In this document: positions 26,285 through 35,519 of the stretch, piece after piece
Position numbering within the stretch: the stretch's first letter is position 1
Layout: the number at the start of each line of letters is the position of its first letter
Source of the DNA: Alteribacillus sp041949975
GTDB lineage: Bacteria; Bacillota; Bacilli; Bacillales; Marinococcaceae
Direction of reading: 5' to 3'
DNA: 49,239 bases
NCBI RefSeq assembly: GCF_041949975.1
Contig: NZ_JBHFQG010000028.1
Coordinates: forward strand, 1 to 49,239
Notes under the pieces: generated by a model
Database searches by the model: none
Told to the model about the DNA's origin: nothing
The model's input: the letters and a program-made list of their open reading frames with translations, nothing else
Made by a program: the position numbers and the translations under genes

Positions 26285-26739
26285 ATGAGCAGGAAAAAAA
26301 TGAGTGAAAAAATAACTTTTGAAGTAAAAGGCAGCACAGATCAAATGAAATATGAATTACAAGCAAAAAATCATACGATTGTGATTGACGAACCACCGGA
26401 AATGGGAGGGTCCGATAAAGGACCAGACCCCCTGTCTAATCTACTTGCTTCACTTGCTGGATGTGAAAACGTTATTGCTAATATGTAGCTAAAGAAATGA
26501 ACTTTGACCTTCAAGGGATCGAATTTAACGTGACAGGAGAACTCGATCCAAGAGGCCTAATGGGAAAGGCTGATGTTCAACCATATTTTAATCAAGTTAC
26601 AATCTATGCAAATGTTAGAACAAGTGAATCTGAAGAACGGGTAAATGAATTAAAAGAAAAAACGGATGCACGCTGTCCAGTTTATACTACGTTAGAAGCG
26701 GCGAATATTCCTATTAAAGCTGAATGGACAAAAGCATAA
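26285..26739 (+). pseudogene. OsmC family peroxiredoxin-like protein, frameshifted
   Basis: The frame from 26285 (or ATG 26300) reads through LSNLLASLAGCENVIANM, which holds the first OsmC catalytic Cys, and then hits TAG at 26486. One missing G here would restore VAKEMNFDLQGIEFNVTGEL, and the second part continues to DARCPVYTTLEAANIPIKAE with the second catalytic Cys. OsmC/YhfA proteins reduce organic hydroperoxides. Only one base is missing and the rest is perfectly conserved, so inactivation is recent, or the base is a sequencing error. Confidence 0.85.
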
Positions 26740-26749
26740 AAAATGGAAA

Positions 26750-26790
26750 GGAAAGTTCTCACTGCTCTTTAGATGTGAACTTTCCGTCTT
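26750..26790 (+). terminator. terminator after the osmC-like gene
   Basis: GGAAAGTTC and GAACTTTCC form a stem with an 18-base loop, followed by GTCTTTTC, starting 11 bases after the stop. Confidence 0.6.
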
Positions 26791-26829
26791 TTCTTAAAAG
26801 AGTAAAGCCCGAATTATTTATGATATCAA

Positions 26830-27300
26830 ATGAAAAAAATCTGTTCAGAAAAAATGGATGCCCTCTTTTCGTTTTGAATCCCATTTCGACCGCGAAAAAC
26901 AAACAGTTAAATCGGATAACGGACAAGGTCTGTGACTATTTGAATTGGAACGGGGAAGAAAGGTTACTCCATATGGATTTAGGTATTCAATTGCTACATT
27001 GCTCGATGAAAAAGGAATTTCACGAGACTGTATACAGTTTTTACTAGGCCACAGTGAAAGTGCAAATATAAGGTTTTATCTTAGGAGAAATCACAGAAAG
27101 ATCTATCAAATTAGGAAATCCCTAATTGAAATTGTGCCAATAGTAATGAAAGAGTAGCGACGCCCCCAGAAAGTATTCCAAACAATGATGGCAATCAAAG
27201 GAACAATAATAGAACACTTCCATATTCAGAGGAATTTTTACTAGAATTATCACAGAAAAATCCAATGCTTTTTAAAAAATTGATGCTTAAACACTTGTAA
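26830..27300 (+). pseudogene. C-terminal remnant of tyrosine recombinase/integrase
   Basis: Only the catalytic C-terminal half survives, in more than one frame. TPYGFRYSIATLLDEKGISR keeps the HxxR-type box with His changed to Tyr (family: TPHGFRHS), and FLLGHSESANIRFYLRRNHR includes the GH box and the region around the catalytic Tyr. A shifted frame gives a tail RTLPYSEEFLLELSQKNPML ending at 27300. No N-terminal domain is present. It lies about 0.5 kb from a second, oppositely oriented recombinase remnant. Confidence 0.78.
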
Positions 27301-27841
27301 TAACCTAATAGGGCATGTTAGTTAATTTCGTCTTACTACCAACTTTTTTCTCAATAATTCGGCAGCTATCTATTTATAGATAGAATTCATCTTTATTTAA
27401 ATAAGCGGCATGTAATTTAGCTGCAATTGTTCTAAATAGATAAAGATAATGATAGGCTTGCATCATAAATAAAGGATATGATGGAATGATGAGCACTGTA
27501 TTTCTAGAGGAAATAAACGAAGCTTGTTTGGAGGGGGCAAAAACTTTCAAGGATACAACTTTATAATAGACATTACAATCATTTAATCCAATATTTTGTT
27601 TTATTTATTTTATTATAGAGTATTTGTTATTGGAACATGATTATTAATGTCACTTGTTTAAAACGGTTTAAACATCAAAAGAGCCCTGATTAACAAAGTC
27701 AAGCTTTATGTTAATCAGGGGTGATTTAGATGCGTGCTGTGCGGTGATTATTTTATTATTTATAGGTGTAGAATATATCGCTTTTTTCTTTTGCTCAAAA
27801 TCAATATGAGTGTACATTGAGGTTGTGGCTAGATTTTTTCA
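27301..27841. other. AT-rich spacer between two recombinase remnants
   Basis: No supported gene. One strong stem, CCCTGATTAAC and GTTAATCAGGG at 27684-27720 (the loop is 15 bases), could act as a terminator for minus-strand transcripts, since GCTCTTTTG follows on that strand. Confidence 0.4.
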
Positions 27842-28587
27842 TTACTTTCCTGGAGTAGCAAGCTTGCAAAAGTATGACGAAGATGGAAGATGATGGAGAG
27901 AAAAGTGATTTGGTGGTAACCCTAACTTTTCTAATATATCTTTGAATACAACATACAGCTCCCTAGGGTTCATTTTTTTCCCATTTTTATTTACAAATAT
28001 AGGTTCAGCAGGGTGTAAACGATAATCTAATAATGCTTTTCGATAGATGAAACAAAGGAATAACAATAGGGTGAAGAGGAAGGAGGCGCTCTTTCTTCCC
28101 TTTACCTTCTACTCGAATAGTATTGTTTTCCAAATTTACTTGTTCCCACTTTAAATCAACGAGTTCTTGACGGCGCATCCCTGTGGTTGCAAGCAATTTA
28201 AAAAGCAGGTGATTCCGAAGTGCCAGGGGACGCTTGCCTTTTTCCAAGAAATGAAAGAGTTTTCGCAGTTCATCTAAATTCATATAGACAGGTAATTTTT
28301 TTCGGATTTTGGAGCTTGAACTCCAGCCATGAAGTCTAATTTCATGTAATTTTCTTTTAACTCTGCAATGTTTGGGGCTTTGCTTCATGGTTCAATACTT
28401 GGTCTTGAATAAAACGTCGACTTGTGGAAGTAGATAAATCATCAAGATTTTCTGAGCGATCATGTGAACGTAAGAAGTCTTGAAAACATTTCAAATCAAA
28501 AGCATAACTACGAAGCGTATTTTTCGAATAATTTTTTTCAACTTCGAGATGTAATAAGTAATCATCAACAGCATCTGTAAAATTTAT
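27842..28587 (-). pseudogene. broken XerC/D-like tyrosine recombinase
   Basis: The N-terminal SAM-like domain reads FTDAVDDYLLHLEVEKNYSK and RSYAFDLKCFQDFLRSH. After a deletion near 28390 come KKLPVYMNLDELRKLFHFLE, the Arg I box ATTGMRRQELVDLKWEQVNL and GKGKKERLLPLHP. After another frame change EPIFVNKNGKKMNPRELYVV and HFSLHHL follow, and the gene ends before the GH and Tyr boxes. The start codon appears changed to ATA (28587) behind GGAGG. Such enzymes integrate or excise mobile elements; this one directly borders the defence island. Confidence 0.85.
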
Positions 28588-28617
28588 TTATAGAACCTCC
28601 AAACAGTGTAATTATAA

Positions 28618-28690
28618 GGACGTCTCCGAGACTTTTTGAGACGAACCAGATATTCTTAGATACGACCAGTAAACTTATTGAGACGTCGCT
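28618..28690. repeat. cluster of GAGACG-containing repeats
   Basis: Just upstream of the recombinase remnant, GTCTCCGAGAC forms a perfect palindrome, and the motif TTGAGACG recurs at 28637 and 28678, with a related copy (TTAGATACG) between them, giving a period of about 20 bases. GACGTCTC and GAGACGTC also form a wider inverted repeat. This could be a recombinase or transposase binding region at the edge of the island. The rest of 28588-29179 has no gene. Confidence 0.45.
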
Positions 28691-29179
28691 AATAATTATC
28701 GTCAAGTTGAAAGGGGGAAGTTCCTAATATCGATTATTATCAGAACCTATGAGGGAACTTATTGTTTAGTTGAGGTTTATTTCTAGTTTACATAATATAT
28801 ATTGAGGGGCTGAAAAAGCCCGATTTATCGGTCGTTGACATAATTAAAGAACGTCTTTAAGTTTTATCCGACGCGTCTATAAGAATTATATTAACTTCAT
28901 AAGTTAACATAATATACCGTTAATAATATCAAAAGCGTCGAGGATTTACAACTCGTACCAGTTGATGATCATCTACTACCTGTCGTACTATTACATCAAG
29001 CAGAAATGTGTTACAACATAACTAAATATGGTTTATAACATAAAAAATATGAACACTCCATATTAAATATAACGAAATTTAGAGTGTATCCAATAATTTC
29101 ATTTATAATTCAAATAATTTCTGGTATATATATTAAAATAAAATAAATACCTGAAAACCTATTAGTCAAGGAGGAAATT

Positions 29180-29965
29180 ATGAAAAAAGTTAAACTGTTT
29201 TTATGTCTGTTAATTATATTAGTTATATTTTCACCAATAATTGTAAATTCCATAATTGTTAGCCCTACAACCCATGGTTTTAAAGTGGTAAATAATAACG
29301 ATTGGATTTCTTTTTATGGCAGCATTATCGGGGGACTAATTACTTTAGTAGGTGTTGCTTTAACAATTGTTTATACTTCATACCAAAATAGGGAACAGGA
29401 TCGTAAAGGTATCAAACCCTATATATCTATTACTCAGTTGTACAAAAATTCTATTAAAGATGAAGTAGCACATTTAACGAATGATGATTATAAAATTGGT
29501 TTGATTGCTATGGTTAATAATGAAAAAAGGTCGGCTAATGATTTAATGATTGATGAGTTAAGTTTCTACGGTTTTATAAAAAACATAGGTATAGGAACAG
29601 CAATAAACATACAATTTGTAAATATGTGGATTGAGAATAAAAAAATAAGTTGTGGTTGTACTAATGTGAAAAATTCATTAGAAGTTGGAGCAATGGATTT
29701 TTTCAGAATAGAATTGTTTAATATAGTTGTTGAAGACAAGGATTTGAGTGCAAAATACAAAAAAATGTTAAATGATATAGAATCCGTAAAATTCCCTAAT
29801 ATTCATTTTCGTTTTGATATAATTTATGAAGATATGTTGGGTAATAAATACAAACAACATTCAGAAATTGAAGTGCAAATAATAGATAGAGGAGAAGAAA
29901 AAAAACGATTTAATGTACTTTTTGATAATGTATCTCATCCGAAAGAAATAAATACTAAGATTTAA
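29180..29965 (+). CDS. two-TM membrane-anchored protein of unknown function
   Basis: 261 residues with CAAGGAGG before the ATG. Residues 5-27 and 45-68 are membrane helices. The second, WISFYGSIIGGLITLVGVAL followed by TIVYTSY, is the motif of a broad group of phage- and defence-associated membrane proteins that I know only as hypothetical. The remaining 190 residues are soluble and rich in beta pattern, with C219-like residues absent but a C-x-C (SCGCTN) near residue 157. It ends in a transcript of its own: a terminator follows at 30019. Its place at the left edge of the island makes a defence or immunity role possible, but this is inference. Confidence 0.7.
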   Translation: MKKVKLFLCLLIILVIFSPIIVNSIIVSPTTHGFKVVNNNDWISFYGSIIGGLITLVGVALTIVYTSYQNREQDRKGIKPYISITQLYKNSIKDEVAHLTNDDYKIGLIAMVNNEKRSANDLMIDELSFYGFIKNIGIGTAINIQFVNMWIENKKISCGCTNVKNSLEVGAMDFFRIELFNIVVEDKDLSAKYKKMLNDIESVKFPNIHFRFDIIYEDMLGNKYKQHSEIEVQIIDRGEEKKRFNVLFDNVSHPKEINTKI

Positions 29966-30018
29966 AGAGGATAGGGGGAGGTTAACTGATCTTGGACAAA
30001 CTTCAAACAGTATGCGAA

Positions 30019-30055
30019 CCACAGCTCGGATTTCAAGCTGTGGATTTGTGTTTTT
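30019..30055 (+). terminator. terminator after the two-TM protein gene
   Basis: CCACAGCT, nine-base loop, AGCTGTGG, then ATTTGTGTTTTT. Confidence 0.75.
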
Positions 30056-30483
30056 CTTATAATTAAGGAGGAAGAATTTTAAGAATTTTGTGTTATTTAA
30101 GTGAAGTCAACATTCCGAGTTAATATTTCGGAATATTTTAACTAATTATACTTAAAAAAATCAAAACTACACCTGGTAATTTCACCCTTTCTTTTCTGTA
30201 TCGAATATAGGGTGATGTCTATGCACCAAAAGCCTATTTCAATGTAAATTAAACTGTAAATTTAATTGTGAAAGTTGTGATATTTCGCTTGTAATTTGGT
30301 ATGCGTTTTTTCGTTTTACACCTCTGAAGTTAATCCGTTAATAATTTAAACCACTTTTCTTATGTTGGTGGAATTGACGTCGAGCACTCAGTGTTAGACA
30401 ATAAGTACTATCAATATGAAAAAAATAACAAAATAGATTAAAAAATGTCAAAGAGAATCATTTTAAATTAAAGGAGAGCTAGG
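30056..30483. other. AT-rich leader of the three-gene SMC operon
   Basis: No gene. The region holds a short imperfect stem ATTCCGA/TTCGGAAT near 30111 and ends with AAAGGAGAG before the first operon gene. It presumably contains the operon promoter, but no convincing -35/-10 pair stands out. Confidence 0.4.
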
Positions 30484-31992
30484 ATGAGCCAGGATGTTCT
30501 AGACACCATCATTCAAATAGATCAGGATGGCGAAGATAGAGATGCTTACGATTCTATAAATGGGTATTTATATCAATTTGAATTAACTTTACTGCATATC
30601 CTAGAGGATGGATCTGATAATGATGCATTTGGTGAACCGCATAAAAATAATCCAGGGATTTTTAAATTAGAGACAATTGAAGACTATGTTAAATATTATA
30701 AAGAAAATAACATTGACCATATAAGGTCTGCCCAGATAAAGCATCATAATACAACAGCAGGTGAATCAAAATATTACAAGGCTATATTATGGATGTATTG
30801 TGGATATCTCAGGTTTCTTCAAGAAAGTAATCAAAATGTAACGTATCAAACTATACTCTTCCATTTTGATAAATCTCCAGATAATAAAGATATACTAAAT
30901 ACATTAAATAAAGCATTAGAGTCTGAGAGGAATAAAGAAAAGGACAAGCAATATTCAGCGTATAAAGAAATAATAAAAACTCAACTTGATTCGATCCACA
31001 ATAGAGAAGAATTCTCTGACAATGCGAAATATGTTAAAACTAAAAGTTTAAATGAAGTTTCAGAAACGATTAAACAAAAATTAAAGATTAGATATCAAAA
31101 ATATAGAGCAGAGTACAGTAACGGTGAATTTTTATATGCTGCAGCTGTAAGTAAATTAATTAGAGATGGACGAGAAAAATACCCTATATCCCTAAAGGAT
31201 ATTGACGATTATTTTAAAAATAACAAAATAAATATTAATAAAGATTTCTACCAAATAAAAATTATTGAAGAAATTTATTATATTATAGAGCAACAAAAAG
31301 AGGAGGTAGCAACACCTAGAGACCTGTCATTTATTGTTAATAGTAATGAATGTGTACAGGTAAATGATAAAATAATAGATTCCTATGACGGGATTTTAGA
31401 GAATATTAGAGTATTTTTAACCGAAAAGTTCAAGTTACCGGAAAACCGACGGTCATTTTTAAATACAGTTGTTACCAAAAAGCTTAACGAATATACTCCG
31501 GATTCTCATACAGAATACCAAGTTTTTTTAAATTGTTTTGATGAAACAAAAGCATTTATTGCTAAATTAGCTAAGATTATCTACTTCTATCAAGCACAAT
31601 TTGATGAAGTAGCGGACTTAAACAGCTGGTTTGATATTAGAAATAACGTATGGTTCTTTTGTTTTCCATACGAACAAAGAGGAAATGGTGCAATTATGGG
31701 TGATATCCCACCCAGTGCGAACGCAGCTTATATAATATCAGAATTAATAACAAGACTATCGAAATTTGAGATTAAACCACATGTATGGTACTTAGGCGAT
31801 GTAAATATACGTGCTTCACAAAAAATAGATTACAAACCATCAATAACTAAAATTGATAATGAAAGTTCGCCTTGTAATCCAAGTGATGGGCATTTTTATA
31901 TTCAATGTTTAAACTGTTTGTCCGTTACCGACTATGAAAAAATTGAGCAAGTTTCTAATATTTTTACTAAGGGTTGTGATGAAGACACATGA
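30484..31992 (+). CDS. Cap4-like (DUF4297-type) dsDNA endonuclease subunit of a Lamassu/ABC-three-component system
   Basis: 502 residues. The N-terminal 110 residues look like the Cap4 nuclease, a PD-(D/E)xK fold: GYLYQFELTLLHIL (30-40), acid E63 in KLETIEDYVK, and Q84-I-K86 in SAQIKHH as the QxK variant of the (D/E)xK motif. The rest is helical and is likely the partner-binding part. Its stop overlaps the next start as ATGA, and that gene overlaps the SMC-like gene in the same way, so three proteins are made together. In Lamassu, DdmABC and ABC-3C systems such a nuclease is held inactive by the SMC complex and released by foreign DNA. The assignment is by motif and gene order only. Confidence 0.7.
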   Translation: MSQDVLDTIIQIDQDGEDRDAYDSINGYLYQFELTLLHILEDGSDNDAFGEPHKNNPGIFKLETIEDYVKYYKENNIDHIRSAQIKHHNTTAGESKYYKAILWMYCGYLRFLQESNQNVTYQTILFHFDKSPDNKDILNTLNKALESERNKEKDKQYSAYKEIIKTQLDSIHNREEFSDNAKYVKTKSLNEVSETIKQKLKIRYQKYRAEYSNGEFLYAAAVSKLIRDGREKYPISLKDIDDYFKNNKININKDFYQIKIIEEIYYIIEQQKEEVATPRDLSFIVNSNECVQVNDKIIDSYDGILENIRVFLTEKFKLPENRRSFLNTVVTKKLNEYTPDSHTEYQVFLNCFDETKAFIAKLAKIIYFYQAQFDEVADLNSWFDIRNNVWFFCFPYEQRGNGAIMGDIPPSANAAYIISELITRLSKFEIKPHVWYLGDVNIRASQKIDYKPSITKIDNESSPCNPSDGHFYIQCLNCLSVTDYEKIEQVSNIFTKGCDEDT

Positions 31993-32606
31993 AGTTAAAC
32001 GAAGTTACTAAGGTATTGGAGAATAATGGTTTTAAGCAAAAAGAATTCATGATAAATAAAAGCCAGTACAATTCAGAAACAGAAAAGTATGAACACAAAC
32101 AAGTGAGCATTTTAGATTTTAAAAATATATTTACTAATAAAAATGAAACAGAAATCTATTTAATAGAGGAAAAAGATCAATTATTCATTAATGAAGAGGT
32201 TGATGAATTTGAAAAAAGAGTGGCAGGATTTATCGCATTCTTGGGCAACAATCCTTTGAAATATAATATTAATCTTTTATTATTATGTCCTTTAAATTTA
32301 CAAAGAAAAGGTAAGAAGGAAAGTGAAGAAATTAATAAGCTTATTAGTTATGAAAGAAATAAATACTACTGTAGAAAGATATTTTTAGACACGGCAAATC
32401 AAAATTTTGAAGATGAGATGTCCCTAATTCCATCATTTCCGATTAAAGTGAATGTTGAAGAAGTTAGTAAGGGTTATAAAGGTATGTCTGATGCAATAAA
32501 AACTATTATTAATAAGCCATTATATAAAGAATTAATTAAAGAAGAACCGAATAAAGAAAAAGTTTTGGAATCTTTAGGGGTACAATTAAAGGATGAGGAA
32601 AAATGA
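31989..32606 (+). CDS. small middle component (LmuC/DdmB/ABC-3C middle-component-like)
   Basis: 205 residues, sharing ATGA overlaps with both neighbours. The N-terminal half alternates beta strands (SILDFKNIFTN, EIYLIEEKD). Near residue 120 is YERNKYYCRKIFLD, a pattern I associate with the small middle component of ABC-three-component and Lamassu systems, where CRK followed by hydrophobics is typical. No catalytic motif is seen. It probably bridges the nuclease and the SMC-like ATPase. Because sequence conservation in this group is low, the family call relies strongly on gene order. Confidence 0.6.
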   Translation: MKLNEVTKVLENNGFKQKEFMINKSQYNSETEKYEHKQVSILDFKNIFTNKNETEIYLIEEKDQLFINEEVDEFEKRVAGFIAFLGNNPLKYNINLLLLCPLNLQRKGKKESEEINKLISYERNKYYCRKIFLDTANQNFEDEMSLIPSFPIKVNVEEVSKGYKGMSDAIKTIINKPLYKELIKEEPNKEKVLESLGVQLKDEEK

Positions 32607-35233
32607 ATAACAGTTTTTTAATAAATAAAGTTTGTATTAATAATTTTAGAGGGTATCAAAATAAAGAATTTGAATTTTTTAAGGGTAATAAGGACAAAAG
32701 AGGATTAATTTTGTTAGCGGGACCAAATGGATATGGGAAAACCTCATTTTTAGATGCAATTGAATGGTGTCTTACTGGTACTATAAGACGCCTTGAAGAA
32801 GAATATGGTCAAAGAAAAGATAAAACTGTTCAAATGCAAAAAGGTTTATTAAAAAATAATTTATCTCAAGATAATGTTACTGTTTGTATTGATGCTGAAT
32901 ATAACAATAAGCATATAATATTCGAGCGATCCTTTGATGGGCAAAATGAATTTGAAGGATTTAATATTGATAAAACGACTTTTATCATAACTGTTGACGG
33001 TCAACAAAAAGGTGGCAAAACTATTGACTCTATATTAGGGGTTGAAGTTGCTAAATACTTTTATGATCGATTCACTTGTTCTTATGAAAAAAATTTAAAA
33101 ATGTACGAGAAGAGTAGGACAGATATATATGAAATATTTTCAACATTTTTCGGTGGAACAGATGAAATAGAGAAAATTATAAATAACCTAGACGGATATC
33201 AAGAAGGTAAAGGGAGAAATAAGAAAATACACCCTGGTCTTATTAAAGAGATTGATGATAAGTTTTTACAATTAAAAAAGGAAAAGGTGGTGGCAGAAAA
33301 CACATATAACAAGGAAAAACAAAATTTAGAAAGCATTTTAAAACAGATGGAACATATTGGGGGATTTAAAAAAACGTTAGAAGTTTATCCCAATAAGTTG
33401 ATATATAAAGAGGAAAAGCGTGCAATTGACCTCTACCAACAAGATTTAGACTTTAATTTAAAATATCAAAGTATAAAAACACAAAAGAAGATTCTTGAAC
33501 AAATCAAATATCTCGTTGATAAAAATAAAATATTTAGTTTAAGTCAGGATTATTTAAAACATTTAACTCAAGAGATAAACTTAGACAACTTCAAAAATCA
33601 TTTATTTATCCCTTTTAGAGAAAAAGAAGAAGCAATTGTTAGATCTCAAGGGAAGGATTTTTCGGAATATAAAAATAAAAAAAACAGATATGAAGAAGTA
33701 CTTAAGGACTTAAATCAAATAAAAACTGTATCTAAAGACTCTTTTGACAAGTTAAAAAAACTTGGAAATCAGTTGTTAAAACAGGAACATCATTGTTTTA
33801 CTGAAATAGAGAATGCTTATGAAAAATTGGAAGCAAGAGATCAGTTGCTGGGACAATTACAAAGATACAAAACTACCGATCTCGCTACCAAATCATTACG
33901 CGCACTTATTGATCATATTGAAGGATTTACTAAATTAAGGGCAAACGGTCATAAAAAATGTCCGTTATGTGGAAGCGGGGAGCTATTTGCCTCTCACGAC
34001 ACAAAACTAACAGAAGAAGCTAAAAAAGCTTTAGGCGTTATTGATGAAGAAAGGGCTGCTCTTCAGCAAGAACATAATCAATATAGCAGTGAACTTAACG
34101 ATGTTCTTGAAAACATAAAACGGGTATTGAATAATGAAGCGAGTAAACAATTATCAGATATAAATAAGGTTTTAAAGTCTATAAATGACACTGAGTCAAT
34201 CAAGTTAGCCTGTTCTAAGTTCCAATTGAATTTTGATAAGATAGACCTTAAGACATTGAGAGAATATGAAAAAAAATTACGATCACAAAGCATTGATGAA
34301 CAAAATATTATTGAATTAGAAAAAAATATAATTAATGGGCTAGCAGATAAATATGAGAGACTCGAAGGTATACCTAGTTTTATTGATTTGGATGAATATA
34401 TGACCAACAAGGAATTTATGGCTTTAGACAATATTAAAAAAAGAGAATGTATAAATCAATTTATACGTTTATATGATGAAGAATTATCTACCCTAGAAAT
34501 AAATAATAAAAAGGATATTTTAAAAGAAGATATAGATTCTGAAACAATAAATGTACGTATTTCAATATTAAATCGTCTAGAAAAAGAAATTGAGCAAAAT
34601 AAATTTTTGCAAGATACGAAAAATAAAGTAGAACAAGCGGAAAACATATTTCATAAAATTAACAAAGATTTTAAGAAAAAATCAAGTGAACTCCAAAAAA
34701 TAAAGCAAATTTCAAGGGATATGAAAAAATTGAGAGGAGATTGGGACGAAAAAATTGCTCAAGAGATCAATGGACCTCTACAAAAGGTTTATAAGAGGTT
34801 GAATAGACACACCAATATCGATAACATTGATTTAACTAAAGAAGGAATTACTAAACAAATGGCAAAAATAGGAGTTACGTTAGACGATAAAGAAGTTAAT
34901 GCTTCGAATGTGTTAAGTGCAGGGCAACTGTCCATTGTTTCTTTATCAGTATTTCTTACTGTTGCAATGGGACATCGAGATAACCCTTTTAGATGTTATT
35001 TTATGGACGACCCTATACAGTCAATGGATGATTTAAATATTTTATCGTTTGTGGATTTGTTAAGAACTGAGTTAGGAAAAAGCCAATCAAAAACAAGTTT
35101 TATTGACCAATTATTTTTGACAACATGTGATGAAGATCTTGAAAAACTAGTTAGTCATAAATTAAAAACCTTTAATGTGAATTTTACACATCTTCATTTT
35201 ATAAATTATAGTGAATATGAAAAAATAACATAA
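32603..35233 (+). CDS. Rad50/SMC-like ATPase (LmuB/DdmC-like)
   Basis: 876 residues. Walker A is GPNGYGKT (40-47) after INNFRGYQNKEF; a long coiled coil is interrupted by a zinc-hook-like CPLCGSGE (C453, C456); the ABC signature is LSAGQLSIVS (771-780) and Walker B is YFMDDPIQSMDD (D802, D803), both near the C-terminus. This is the layout of SMC-like proteins in Lamassu and related defence systems, where the protein senses DNA ends or unusual structures. It overlaps the preceding gene by four bases and is followed by a strong terminator, so it is the last gene of the three-gene operon. Confidence 0.88.
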   Translation: MNNSFLINKVCINNFRGYQNKEFEFFKGNKDKRGLILLAGPNGYGKTSFLDAIEWCLTGTIRRLEEEYGQRKDKTVQMQKGLLKNNLSQDNVTVCIDAEYNNKHIIFERSFDGQNEFEGFNIDKTTFIITVDGQQKGGKTIDSILGVEVAKYFYDRFTCSYEKNLKMYEKSRTDIYEIFSTFFGGTDEIEKIINNLDGYQEGKGRNKKIHPGLIKEIDDKFLQLKKEKVVAENTYNKEKQNLESILKQMEHIGGFKKTLEVYPNKLIYKEEKRAIDLYQQDLDFNLKYQSIKTQKKILEQIKYLVDKNKIFSLSQDYLKHLTQEINLDNFKNHLFIPFREKEEAIVRSQGKDFSEYKNKKNRYEEVLKDLNQIKTVSKDSFDKLKKLGNQLLKQEHHCFTEIENAYEKLEARDQLLGQLQRYKTTDLATKSLRALIDHIEGFTKLRANGHKKCPLCGSGELFASHDTKLTEEAKKALGVIDEERAALQQEHNQYSSELNDVLENIKRVLNNEASKQLSDINKVLKSINDTESIKLACSKFQLNFDKIDLKTLREYEKKLRSQSIDEQNIIELEKNIINGLADKYERLEGIPSFIDLDEYMTNKEFMALDNIKKRECINQFIRLYDEELSTLEINNKKDILKEDIDSETINVRISILNRLEKEIEQNKFLQDTKNKVEQAENIFHKINKDFKKKSSELQKIKQISRDMKKLRGDWDEKIAQEINGPLQKVYKRLNRHTNIDNIDLTKEGITKQMAKIGVTLDDKEVNASNVLSAGQLSIVSLSVFLTVAMGHRDNPFRCYFMDDPIQSMDDLNILSFVDLLRTELGKSQSKTSFIDQLFLTTCDEDLEKLVSHKLKTFNVNFTHLHFINYSEYEKIT

Positions 35234-35290
35234 AGAAAAAGACTTTAAGGTGGATTTCCATTATTAAAAATTTTAGACACTATAAAAAAG

Positions 35291-35328
35291 TCCACTGTTT
35301 GGGTTTAGTCAAACAGTGGATTTTTTTT
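35291..35328 (+). terminator. strong terminator of the three-gene SMC operon
   Basis: TCCACTGTTTG, eight-base loop, CAAACAGTGGA and eight T residues. The 5' flank also has a run of A, so it could act on both strands. Confidence 0.92.
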
Positions 35329-35417
35329 AGTGGTTATTTTCAACAATACTTCTTCATTTCTTTAAGTTGATGTCGATTATAGAGCTTACTTTTATACAAT
35401 AATGAAGGTACTTTTAA

Positions 35418-35450
35418 CATTGAATAAATGTCAAATACATTTCTTCAATG
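35418..35450. promoter_or_regulatory. inverted repeat upstream of hsdR, putative operator
   Basis: CATTGAATAAATGT and ACATTTCTTCAATG are 14-base arms with one mismatch and a CAAAT spacer. It ends 69 bases before hsdR and overlaps a possible -35 (TTCAAT at 35444) that lies 17 bases before TAAAAT at 35467. No dedicated control-protein gene is visible nearby. Confidence 0.45.
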
Positions 35451-35519
35451 GTTAATGTATTAATGGTAAAATATAACCATATTTATACGGTCGTCGAATT
35501 AGGTAAGGTGGTGTGGTAA

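Noticed and set aside
26724..27047. 107-codon plus-strand frame after the osmC-like gene
   Set aside because: It is out of phase with the integrase motifs and starts inside the osmC 3' end; only the integrase reading has family support.
28618..28700. Short repeats that could be a CRISPR array
   Set aside because: Units are imperfect, about 20 bp, without equal unique spacers, and no cas gene is near.
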